From contig CAKMOY010000002.1 of the NCBI GenBank assembly GCA_927911235.1, forward strand, positions 1-14,084: 14,084 nt of DNA, in the 5' to 3' direction. The translations under genes and the position numbers were made by a program. Within the stretch, counting starts at the first letter, position 1. Each line of letters begins with the position of its first letter. The notes beneath the pieces are model-generated. The model saw only the letters and a program-made list of their open reading frames with translations, did not search any database and was not told where the DNA came from. Shown piece after piece: positions 8,095 to 14,084 of this stretch. Source of the DNA: an uncultured Moraxella sp. Its GTDB lineage: Bacteria > Pseudomonadota > Gammaproteobacteria > Pseudomonadales > Moraxellaceae.

Positions 8095-8333
8095 ATGGCA
8101 ACAGTAGAAAGAACATTTCATATTGATGAAACAATTGCCAAAAATTTGGATAAAATGATTTCACGAGATAAACAATCACAATTTATCAATGATTTGTTAT
8201 TTAAAAATATCTACAATCAAGATATTGAAAAATTAAATAATCTTATCAAAAATTTTCGTTTTAAATATCCAAAAATGAAGGCATTTCTAGCACAGATTTG
8301 CTAAGACAAATCCGAGATGGTGAATTGCGATGA
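8095..8333 (+). CDS. RHH-type antitoxin of a PIN toxin pair, frameshifted
   Basis: The N-terminal part, TFHIDETIAKNLDKMISR then KQSQFINDLLFKN, has the beta-strand-helix-helix layout of a ribbon-helix-helix DNA-binding antitoxin. The plain frame ends at 8304, but five A at 8271-8275 become six in the corrected version, giving PKNEGISSTDLLRQIRDGEL and a stop at 8331-8333. This stop overlaps the toxin start as ATGA (8330-8333), which strongly supports the corrected frame and translational coupling. Length is 79 residues. A ribosome site (AAGGGGAA, 8084-8091) precedes it. It probably represses its own operon. Confidence 0.75.
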
Positions 8334-8795
8334 GCCAAGATTTGGCGGTATTCGGACTGATAGTTGATGCCAATGTTTTAATTAAAATTTTGCAAGATGA
8401 ACCAGATAGCGAAATTGCGATTGATTTTTTGACATATTGCAACAGTCATTTTATACATTTTTACGCACCCACATTGTTTCAATATGAAGTGATTAATGTG
8501 GCGACTAAAAAGAAAGTTGCTCTTGATGATACGTTAAATTTGCTTAATTTTTATAAATCAGCTAATTTGACATTGCAAGAGCCTAGCTATGATGATTGGT
8601 TACTTGCAGAAAAAATCTGCCAAAATGGTAATGAAAAAAAGTGGCTATCCGTCCATGTATGACAGCATTTATCATGCAATGGCAATCAATCGTCATACAA
8701 CTTTTGTAACGGCTGATAACCGTCATATTGCCAAAACTAAGCAATTAGGCTCAATTTTGTTGTTAAATGATTGGCAAACTTTATTTGAAAACTAA
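8330..8795 (+). CDS. vapC: VapC-type PIN-domain ribonuclease toxin, frameshifted
   Basis: PIN domain, about 154 residues when corrected. The conserved acids are visible: D in VDANVLI, E in FQYEVINV, D in YDSIYHAMA and D in FVTADNRH. VapC toxins cut specific RNAs. The two parts are in different frames, divided by the seven-A run at 8634-8640; removing one A gives GNEKSGYPSMYDSIYHAMAI and runs to the stop at 8793-8795. It starts inside the antitoxin end and is followed by gshB after 11 bases. As with its antitoxin, the shift could be decay or a read error. Confidence 0.85.
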
Positions 8796-8806
8796 AGAGA
8801 AAACTT

Positions 8807-9759
8807 ATGAAAATTTAAAATTTTTAATCGTGATGGACGATATCAAAACCATCAACTACAAAAAAGACACCACCCTTGCCATGCTTTGGGCGATTGACGA
8901 GCGTGGACATACCGCAAATTATTGCCAAATCAATGACTTATGGCTAAAAAATGGCGAATTACACATTGACAGCCAATCGGTAAAAACCTTTAAAAACCCA
9001 GAGCATTTTTATGACTTGGGCGAAAAGGCTACGCAAAAAGCCACTGATTTTGACGTGATTATCATGCGTAAAGACCCGCCGTTTGACATGAAATTTTTGT
9101 ACAGCTTGTACTTGTTGGAATATGCCCAGCGTGCAGGCGTGCTTGTGTTAAATAACCCTCAAAGTGTGCGAGATTGTAACGAAAAATTGTTCGCTACTCA
9201 ATTTGCCCATTTGATGACCCCAACCACCGTTAGCCAAAAACAAAGCCACATTCGTGAATTTATCAGCGAGCATAAAGACGTGATTGTCAAACCGCTTGAT
9301 GGCATGGGTGGCATGGGGATTTTTCGTTTGACGGCGGACAGTCCAAACATTGGCTCAACACTTGAAATGCTTACCCAGCTTGAGACCTTACCGATTATGG
9401 CTCAAAAATTTATCCCAGAGATTAAAGATGGCGACAAACGCATTTTGATAGTTGGTGGTAAACCTGTGGATTATTGTTTGGCTCGCATTCCTGCCGAAGG
9501 TGAAACTCGTGGCAATCTGGCATCGGGTGGGCGTGGCGTGGCAATGCCGTTGTCGGTTCGTGAGCGTGAACTTGCTGAAACGGTTGCCCCTGTGCTGATG
9601 GAAAAAGGCTTATATTTTGTGGGTTTGGACGTGATTGGCGGACAAATTACCGAAATTAATGTAACCAGCCCAACTTGTGTGCGTGAGATTGACGACCAAT
9701 GTGGTACGCAGATTGCTCATGATTTTATTGCGTTTGTGGAAAGTTTGGTGAAAAAATAG
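8807..9759 (+). CDS. gshB: Glutathione synthetase GshB
   Basis: GshB ligates gamma-glutamylcysteine and glycine using ATP. The ATP-grasp protein shows FLIVMDDIKTINYKKDTTLAM, DVIIMRKDPPFDMKFLY, DVIVKPLDGMGGMGIFR, MAQKFIPEIKDGDKRILIV, ETRGNLASGGRG and the metal site EINVTSPTCVREID, all in one frame. At the start ATG 8807, four A (8810-8813) should be five: this gives MKNLKFLIVMDD and about 317 residues (316 in E. coli). Without the missing base the frame opens further upstream inside the PIN gene or at GTG 8830 or ATG 8833. The ending FVESLVKK is typical. Confidence 0.94.
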
Positions 9760-9840
9760 TCAGATTAAAATAAAGGGCTAAGCTATGGCGTAGGTATTGG
9801 CTTTATCATTTTGTAAGCATTTGAAAAAATCGTAAAAAAA

Positions 9841-9870
9841 TGTAAGAAACTTCTCACCTATTTTGTCTAA
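9841..9870 (+). promoter_or_regulatory. Possible ECF-sigma promoter of the RiPP operon
   Basis: TGTAAG (9841-9846), a 17-base spacer, then TGTCTAA (9864-9870). This resembles the TGTAAC / CGTCTAA type promoters read by ECF sigma factors that control DUF692 operons in other bacteria, such as the SigF promoters of Caulobacter. It lies 33 bases before the precursor start, which has its own ribosome site (AAGGAAAA). That a sigma and anti-sigma pair sits at the end of the same operon supports autoregulation. The reading is by eye only. Confidence 0.5.
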
Positions 9871-9903
9871 GGAGAAACTTTTCATCAAAAAAGGAAAATT
9901 CTT

Positions 9904-10262
9904 ATGCAATTTAACCAAAAAACCACCAGTAAGCATTTAGCAAAAAGCTTAGCCGTTTCATCAATCGTAGCAGTCGGTTTGGGAGGCTGTGCCGAAAGTC
10001 CATTTGGTGCAAACAAATGGACAGTGGTTATCAAAACCAAGCCAAACCAGCTGAAGCCATGCAACAATCAACTCACACCAATCAAAATCTTAGCCAAAAC
10101 CAACAGCCTATGATGATGGAAAAAACTACGGAAGCCAAATGTTCTGAAGGTATGTGTGGTGGTAAAACAGCAACCGCAGGCTGTGGCACAGCAATGGGCG
10201 ATAACACCAACAACGCCACAACCGATAAATCAGCAAACGCTGGTTGTGGTGCATCACGTTAA
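9904..10262 (+). CDS. Cys-containing RiPP precursor (bufferin/HvfA-like), frameshifted
   Basis: Likely substrate of the DUF692 enzyme encoded next. It starts with a secretion signal (KHLAKSLAVSSIVAVGLGGC) that ends in a lipobox-like LGGC at about residue 29, then a Gln/Asn-rich stretch with M-M-M, and a C-terminal core with KCSEGMCGGKTATAGCG and NAGCGASR. The four core cysteines and the EGMCG motif are like the EGKCG motif of oxazolin- and bufferin-type peptides. The two frames meet at 10015-10017: one more A gives GANKMDSGYQNQ and 119 residues. The core is in the second frame. If the lipobox works, the product would be a lipid-anchored peptide. Recognised by motif and context; no full-length homologue is named. 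Confidence 0.75.
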
Positions 10263-10285
10263 ACCAAAGTAATAATGGAGTTTTT

Positions 10286-10477
10286 ATGAAAATTAATCTA
10301 GGTAAAGCAGACCGTATATTACGCATTGTGGTGGGCTTGGCAATTATCGGAGCAGGTGTTTATTTTGGCTCGTGGTTTGGGGTGATTGGAATGATTTTAT
10401 TGGTTACTGGCTTTATTAACTTTTGTCCAATTTACCATTTAATCGGCATTAATACTTGCTCACTTGACAAAAAATGA
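10286..10477 (+). CDS. DUF2892 (YgaP-type) small inner membrane protein
   Basis: A 63-residue protein, MKINLGKADRILRIVVGLAI then FGVIGMILLVTGFINFCPIYH and LIGINTCSL. DUF2892 proteins have two helices with the CP-x-Y/H-x-L-x-G-x-NT ending seen here; the two cysteines are conserved. A GGAG ribosome site (10277-10280) fits ATG 10286 rather than the TTG at 10244. It lies between precursor and oxidase and its stop overlaps the DUF692 start as ATGA. Its role in the operon is not known; a redox or membrane partner is possible. Confidence 0.9.
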   Translation: MKINLGKADRILRIVVGLAIIGAGVYFGSWFGVIGMILLVTGFINFCPIYHLIGINTCSLDKK

Positions 10478-11397
10478 CTAACACTTTTGCCAAAACAATT
10501 ACCAAAAATACCACCAACCAAACTTTGTACGGAGCAGGGCTTGGTTTTCGCCGTGAGTTGTTATTTCAATTACAACAAGCAGATTTGTCGCTGATAGATT
10601 TTTTTGAAGTGTCTGCTGAGAATTGGATAACGGAGACAGGCGTAATGGGTGGTCGTTTTGATGCTATGTTGCGTCCGTTTACGGAGCGGTATGCCTTTGC
10701 ATGTCATGGGTTATCGTTATCAATTGGTAGTACCGCTACGCTAAATGTGGATTTGGTTAAAAATATTGGCAAATTTTTAGACACACATAATATTTTGCTT
10801 TTTACCGAACATTTGTCATGGTGTAGTGATAAAAATGGGCATTTGTATGATTTATTTCCCATTCCTTGTACCGAAGAGGCAGTATTTTGGGTGGCAAAAC
10901 GCATTCGGCAAATACAAGATATTTTAGGACGTCAAATTGGTCTTGAAAATGCGTCTTATTATTATCAGCCAAGTATCAGTACTATGAGCGATAGCGAGTT
11001 TATCACTGCTGTTATACAAGAAGCTGACTGTCTTTTGCACCTTGATGTGAATAATGTTTTTGTCAATAGTCATAATTTTGGCTTTGATGTGGAGCAGTAT
11101 TTACAAGATTTACCGCTTGAAAAAACTTGTTATATTCATGTTGCAGGGCATTATGTGGACGATGATTTGATTATTGATACGCATGGGGCAAGTGTGATTG
11201 ATGGCGTGTGGCAACTGTTGGACAGGGCGTATATGCTTATTTTTGAGCGGACAGGCAAACAGGCAAACGATATTCCCACTTGCTTGGAGCGAGATTTTAA
11301 TTTTCCACCGTTGGCGGATTTGCTAAATGAAGTGGCGATTATCAAACAAAAACAAGCGATAAGACAAAATCAAGGTTTTAAAACCATAAAACGATGA
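10474..11397 (+). CDS. bufB: DUF692 multinuclear non-heme iron oxidase (MNIO, BufB-like)
   Basis: A 307-residue TIM-barrel iron enzyme that modifies cysteines of a partner peptide. Likely metal ligands: H78 (ACHGLSLSIG), E112 and H113 (FTEHLSWC), E158 (GLENASYY), H189/D191/N194 (LLHLDVNNVFVN), H222 and H226 (YIHVAGH), D235 and H237 (IDTHGASV), and E272 (CLERDFNFPP). Known family members oxidise peptide cysteines to oxazolone/thioamide or thiooxazole groups. It starts ATG overlapping the DUF2892 stop and is followed 12 bases later by the DUF2063 partner. Frame intact. Family is certain; exact chemistry is inferred. Confidence 0.93.
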   Translation: MTNTFAKTITKNTTNQTLYGAGLGFRRELLFQLQQADLSLIDFFEVSAENWITETGVMGGRFDAMLRPFTERYAFACHGLSLSIGSTATLNVDLVKNIGKFLDTHNILLFTEHLSWCSDKNGHLYDLFPIPCTEEAVFWVAKRIRQIQDILGRQIGLENASYYYQPSISTMSDSEFITAVIQEADCLLHLDVNNVFVNSHNFGFDVEQYLQDLPLEKTCYIHVAGHYVDDDLIIDTHGASVIDGVWQLLDRAYMLIFERTGKQANDIPTCLERDFNFPPLADLLNEVAIIKQKQAIRQNQGFKTIKR

Positions 11398-11409
11398 TGG
11401 AAAAAAACC

Positions 11410-12195
11410 ATGAAAATAGCAACTTTAGACACATTTCAACAGCAATTTGGGCAATGTATCCGCAATCAAGCCGTAAGCATCAATGAGCCGAATTTTTTAC
11501 CGAAAAGAGCTGAAAAGTTGTATCAATCATTGGTAAAAAATAACGTATCGGCGTTTGTTAATCAATGCTTTCCGATTTGCCAAAGTCTGATTAATCCTGA
11601 TGTTTGGCAACAATTAATTGCCGCTTTTATCCAATCTAATCATTTACAAAGTCCATATTTTATTGAAATTAACGCTCAATTTGTACAATTTTTGAATGAT
11701 ATTTGCCAAAATCAATCTTTGCATTTTGAATTGCCAATGTTTTTTGACCAATTGGCTCATTATGAGTGGGTTGAATTATTCGTGGACACTTTACCTAATG
11801 GGGATAATTTGCCATTTTTGCCTAATTTATCATTGAATAATACTGTGCAAAATCTGCATTATGCGTGGTCGGTGCAACAGATTGGCAAGGACTTTTTGCC
11901 AACAAAGCCGTGTGATACGTTTTTGTTAGTGTACCGTGATAATTATCATAAAGTAAAGTTTAGTCTTATCAATGCGATGACCTATTTATTGATTGATTTT
12001 ATCCAACATCTTGGTGATAATAGGTCGGACAGTTTCTGTGACTTTGACGATGGTTGTTTTAAGGACAGTGAAGCCTTGATGATGAGTTTTGCCAAGCGTA
12101 TTGATTATCCAGATGTATCAATTTTGCTCAATTTTGCCGACAGTTTGATTGATGATTTAACCAATCAAGGTGTTTTTATCAAAATAAATCATTGA
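11410..12195 (+). CDS. bufC: DUF2063 partner protein of the MNIO (BufC-like)
   Basis: A 261-residue soluble protein. The N-terminal half matches DUF2063: FQQQFGQCIRNQ, PKRAEKLYQSLVKNNVSAFV, FPICQSLI and PYFIEINAQFVQFLND. MNIO enzymes usually need such a partner, which brings the precursor's leader to the active site. It lies directly after bufB and its end overlaps a possible TTG start of the sigma gene at 12192. The C-terminal half is less conserved. Intact. Confidence 0.88.
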   Translation: MKIATLDTFQQQFGQCIRNQAVSINEPNFLPKRAEKLYQSLVKNNVSAFVNQCFPICQSLINPDVWQQLIAAFIQSNHLQSPYFIEINAQFVQFLNDICQNQSLHFELPMFFDQLAHYEWVELFVDTLPNGDNLPFLPNLSLNNTVQNLHYAWSVQQIGKDFLPTKPCDTFLLVYRDNYHKVKFSLINAMTYLLIDFIQHLGDNRSDSFCDFDDGCFKDSEALMMSFAKRIDYPDVSILLNFADSLIDDLTNQGVFIKINH

Positions 12196-12440
12196 TTTTA
12201 AGTATTTTTAAAAAACTCATGCCAACCAAACTACCAACCACGCCAAATAATCCACACTTGACAGATGAATTTATTCAGTCGGTGTATGGGCAAATGTTTA
12301 GATTTGCCAACAACCGATTGGCTGGCAGCACTGCGGCCGAAGATGTGGTGCAAGAAGTCTTTTCGCTATGCTATGTCTTACAAAATAGTGTTTCTCACCT
12401 TTGACAGGTTCAAAGAGAACGGAAATTTAAAAATGGTCAG
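12192..12440 (+). pseudogene. ECF sigma factor, truncated after region 2
   Basis: The frame from TTG 12192 or ATG 12219 gives LTDEFIQSVYGQMFRFANNR and LAGSTAAEDVVQEVF, the start of an ECF sigma region 2 (core-binding and -10 contact). It then reads into SLCYVLQNSVSHL and a stop at 12402-12404, while the overlapping frame carries FDRFKENGNLK, a piece of region 2.3/2.4. So there is a small shift near 12390-12402, and region 4, about 100 codons, is not found before the anti-sigma start at 12455. This looks like an internal deletion. An ECF sigma at the operon end fits the ECF-like promoter at 9841. Without region 4 it should not recognise a -35 element. Confidence 0.65.
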
Positions 12441-12454
12441 TCCTAGAAAAAAAT

Positions 12455-12676
12455 ATGAAAAGTATGCGAAAAAAATATACCACAAAATTTATTCAATTTT
12501 TGACTCATGACTGTGAGCAGGTGACTTCGCAGATTAGCCTTGCTCATGAGCAACCTTTAACCCTATTACAACAGCTAAGACTATACGTCCATCGTAAGAT
12601 GTGTAAGCGGTGTGAGCAGTTTTATCAAAATGATAAAAAATTAAGTGAAATGATTGAACAGCATAAGCACAAATAA
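12455..12676 (+). CDS. Zinc-binding anti-sigma factor (zf-HC2/ZAS type)
   Basis: A 73-residue protein with C20 (THDCEQV) and an HRKMCKRC motif (H46, C50, C53), the H-x3-C-x2-C zinc site of ZAS anti-sigma factors. The helices around (LTLLQQLRLYVH) match the family. No membrane segment is seen, so it is cytoplasmic. Such proteins hold ECF sigma factors inactive and release them upon redox or metal stress. ATG 12455 has no strong ribosome site; translation may have been coupled to the sigma gene. As the sigma gene is broken, its target may be gone. Confidence 0.7.
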   Translation: MKSMRKKYTTKFIQFLTHDCEQVTSQISLAHEQPLTLLQQLRLYVHRKMCKRCEQFYQNDKKLSEMIEQHKHK

Positions 12677-12684
12677 CCTTGTGA

Positions 12685-12737
12685 CTGTCATCAAATTGTT
12701 ATCATCATTTCAACGAACTGTCATAACAAATTGTTAC
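12685..12737 (+). promoter_or_regulatory. Pho-box-like repeats ahead of the phoX remnant
   Basis: CTGTCAT (12685-12691) then TTGTTAT (12696-12702), starts 11 bases apart as in a PhoB box, and again CTGTCAT (12718-12724) then TTGTTAC (12731-12737, starts 13 apart). The two CTGTCAT copies are 33 bases apart, three turns of the DNA. PhoB binds CTGTCAT-like half-sites spaced 11 bases. It lies upstream of a PhoX phosphatase fragment, a known Pho-regulon gene, followed by an AAAGG ribosome site at 12778-12782 and ATG 12791. Confidence 0.6.
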
Positions 12738-12790
12738 CCTAATGTAAATTTTGTTTAACCCTAAAAACAGCCACATAAAAGGTAGCTAAT

Positions 12791-13222
12791 ATGATAGAAC
12801 TTAGCCCAATCACAGGCGAAATTTATGTGACCTTAACCAACAACTCACATCGTGCCAAACAAGGCATGAACGCTGCCAATCCACGTAACTATACAGGCGA
12901 CAAAGGCAATACCAACGGTCATATTATCCGTTGAGAAGAGGCTAATGGCGACCACACCGCAACCACCTTTACATGGGATATCTACCTATTTGCTTCGCCA
13001 TTTGATTTGGCTGCCGAAAACTTATCAGGCTTGATTGCCAATAATGATTTGGCATCGCCAGATGGCTTGTATTTTGACCCACGTGGCGTGCTATGGATTC
13101 AAACCGATGACGGCGCATATACGAATAAAACCAACTGTATGTTACTTGCCAGTTTGCCAAATAAAGTAGGTGATGGACAAAAAATCAAAACATCAGTAGG
13201 GGTGAATCTTTGTAATTTTTAA
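12791..13222 (+). pseudogene. phoX: phoX (DUF839) alkaline phosphatase internal fragment
   Basis: One frame, with one in-frame TGA at 12932-12934, encodes an internal piece of PhoX: SPITGEIYVTLTNNS, AANPRNY, GHIIR-stop, HTATTFTWDIYLFA, LASPDGLYFDPRGVLWIQTD and NCMLLASLP. In PhoX the residue after GHIIR is Trp, so TGG became TGA. The protein lacks both the N-terminal export and metal-site part and the C-terminal part; it ends at TAA 13220-13222 after GVNLCNF. PhoX is a secreted calcium/iron phosphatase that frees phosphate. The fragment starts directly at an ATG with a ribosome site and Pho boxes upstream, so a deletion seems to have joined the promoter to the middle of the gene. Confidence 0.85.
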
Positions 13223-13235
13223 GACAAAAGTACAT

Positions 13236-13269
13236 AAAAAAGAAATCAACTGGCATTGGTTTCTTTTTT
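13236..13269 (+). terminator. Terminator after the phoX remnant
   Basis: A 14-bp stem, AAAAAAGAAATCAA (13236-13249) with TTGGTTTCTTTTTT (13256-13269) and one G-T pair, around a 6-base loop, with T residues continuing. It lies 14 bases after the phoX stop and separates it from murG. Confidence 0.85.
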
Positions 13270-13292
13270 TTATTTACATTTAAAAAAAATTG

Positions 13293-13305
13293 CGTAACAG
13301 TTACG
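13293..13305. promoter_or_regulatory. CGTAAC palindrome upstream of murG
   Basis: CGTAAC-A-GTTACG is a 6-bp inverted repeat with a single central base, about 125 bases before murG. It could be a small operator. No regulator is assigned. Confidence 0.3.
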
Positions 13306-13339
13306 TAAAAACCTTATGCTATCAGCCCTTTTAAAAAAA

Positions 13340-13373
13340 GTCAAAAAATGCTATTATTTCTTCATTTTTTGAC
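13340..13373. promoter_or_regulatory. 11-bp inverted repeat upstream of murG
   Basis: GTCAAAAAATG (13340-13350) and CATTTTTTGAC (13363-13373) are perfect inverted copies around 12 bases. A TTGACA sequence (13369-13374) overlaps the second arm and could be a murG -35 box, though the matching -10 (around 13392) is poor. No T tract follows, so it is more like an operator or stem than a terminator. Confidence 0.4.
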
Positions 13374-13430
13374 AGTATTTTTGCAACATTTTTTAGCAAA
13401 ATCATTTTTAGCACAATAAAAGGGCGATTT

Positions 13431-14084
13431 ATGAGCGAGTCAAGTAAACAACCACGCATTTTGATGATGGCAGCAGGGACAGGCGGACACGTTTTTCCTG
13501 CGATGGCGGTCGCTCACGAACTCCAAAAACAAGGGGCGGTCGTGCATTGGCTTGGCACGTTGCGTGGTATGGAAAATGACTTGCTTGCCAAAACTGACTT
13601 TGTCTATCATGCCATTGATATGCAAGGTTTGCGTGGTAATGGCTTTAAACGCTTATTACAAACGCCAAAAGCCTTGTTAAGAGCAACTTTAGCTGTTGTC
13701 AAAATTATTCAATCCAATCAAATTGATATGGTGGTGGGCTTTGGTGGTTATGTAACTGCACCAGGGGGACTTGGGGCAAAATTTTGCAAAAAGCCGATTA
13801 TCATTCATGAGCAAAATGCCATTGCAGGCATGAGTAACCGTTATTTGGCAAAATGGCAAAAACGGTCATGCAAGCCTTTCCAAACACATTTTCACAGTTA
13901 CCAAGCGACAAGGTTATCACGGTTGGCAATCCTGTGCGAGAAAATATTGTCAAATTGCCAACACCAAATGAACGCATGAAATTAACCGATACCAGTCCGT
14001 TACGCTTGCTTGTTGTGGGCGGTTCGCTCGGGGCTCAAGCGTTAAATAATAGCATTGCACCGACCTTAAAAAAATTGGAATCCA
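13431..14084 (+). CDS. murG: MurG, lipid II glycosyltransferase, 5' part, frameshifted
   Basis: MurG adds GlcNAc to lipid I on the inner face of the membrane to form lipid II. Visible motifs: MMAAGTGGHVFPAMAVA, LRGMENDLL, MQGLRGNGFKRLL, VVGFGGYVTAPGGLGAK and HEQNAIAGMSNRYLAK. The plain frame then ends at 13977-13979. Four A at 13850-13853 should be five: this gives LAKMAKTVMQAF, then KVITVGNPVREN and LLVVGGSLGAQALNNSIA, which fits MurG and continues past the window end. An AAGGGCG site precedes ATG 13431. The gene is not complete in this window. Confidence 0.95.

Noticed and set aside
10244..10286. A longer DUF2892 protein starting at TTG 10244
   Set aside because: The extra 14 residues lie inside the precursor gene and a GGAG site with ATG 10286 gives the family length.
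12455..12510. The frame reading FDRFKENGNLK then KYEKYAKKIYHK as a separate small gene
   Set aside because: FDRFKENGNLK is the shifted continuation of sigma region 2, and the rest is out of frame with the well-supported anti-sigma gene.
12932..12934. In-frame TGA within the phoX reading frame as recoded Trp or selenocysteine
   Set aside because: The normal residue is Trp, no other gene here uses TGA for Trp, and the gene is cut at both ends, so simple decay explains it.

Overview
The window looks like chromosomal DNA of a low-GC gammaproteobacterium, most likely of the Moraxellaceae (a Moraxella-like organism). This is inferred from AT-rich sequence, the divergent bamE/fur pair with rnfH beside it, the ampD-murJ pair, and the general character of the proteins. 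No rRNA or tRNA gene, CRISPR array or origin was seen.

Layout. Positions 1-170 hold a decayed IS5-family orfA remnant (minus strand), followed by terD and a DUF475/TerC-like membrane protein gene. Next come a divergent NSS-fold transporter gene and rnfH, meeting bamE tail to tail; bamE is divergent from fur. Downstream of fur lies a broken brnT-brnA toxin-antitoxin remnant, then murJ and ampD (all minus strand). Reading plus from 7429 are pyrE, a PIN-toxin/RHH-antitoxin pair, and gshB. From 9841 to 12676 lies an MNIO-type RiPP operon: an ECF-like promoter, a Cys-containing precursor with an EGMCG motif and a lipobox-like signal, a DUF2892 membrane protein, the DUF692 iron oxidase, its DUF2063 partner, a truncated ECF sigma factor and a zinc-binding anti-sigma factor. 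After it come a Pho-box-like promoter driving only an internal phoX fragment, a strong terminator, and the start of murG, which runs off the window.

How it fits together. The best biological story is the DUF692/DUF2063 operon. Such operons (bufferin and oxazolin type) make modified, copper-binding peptides, and here the control genes sit in the same operon, but the sigma gene appears to have lost its region 4. The cell-wall genes (murJ, ampD, murG), pyrE and gshB are housekeeping. Three toxin-antitoxin, phosphatase and IS remnants show real gene decay.

A major caveat: at least ten otherwise well-conserved genes (rnfH, brnA, murJ, ampD, pyrE twice, antitoxin, PIN toxin, gshB, precursor, murG) each carry a single-base insertion or deletion, mostly in short A/T runs. 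In every case one base restores a family-length protein. As murJ, murG and pyrE are hard to lose, the simplest reading is a sequence with uncorrected indel errors. Coordinates for these genes below are for the restored gene, with the position of the shift stated.
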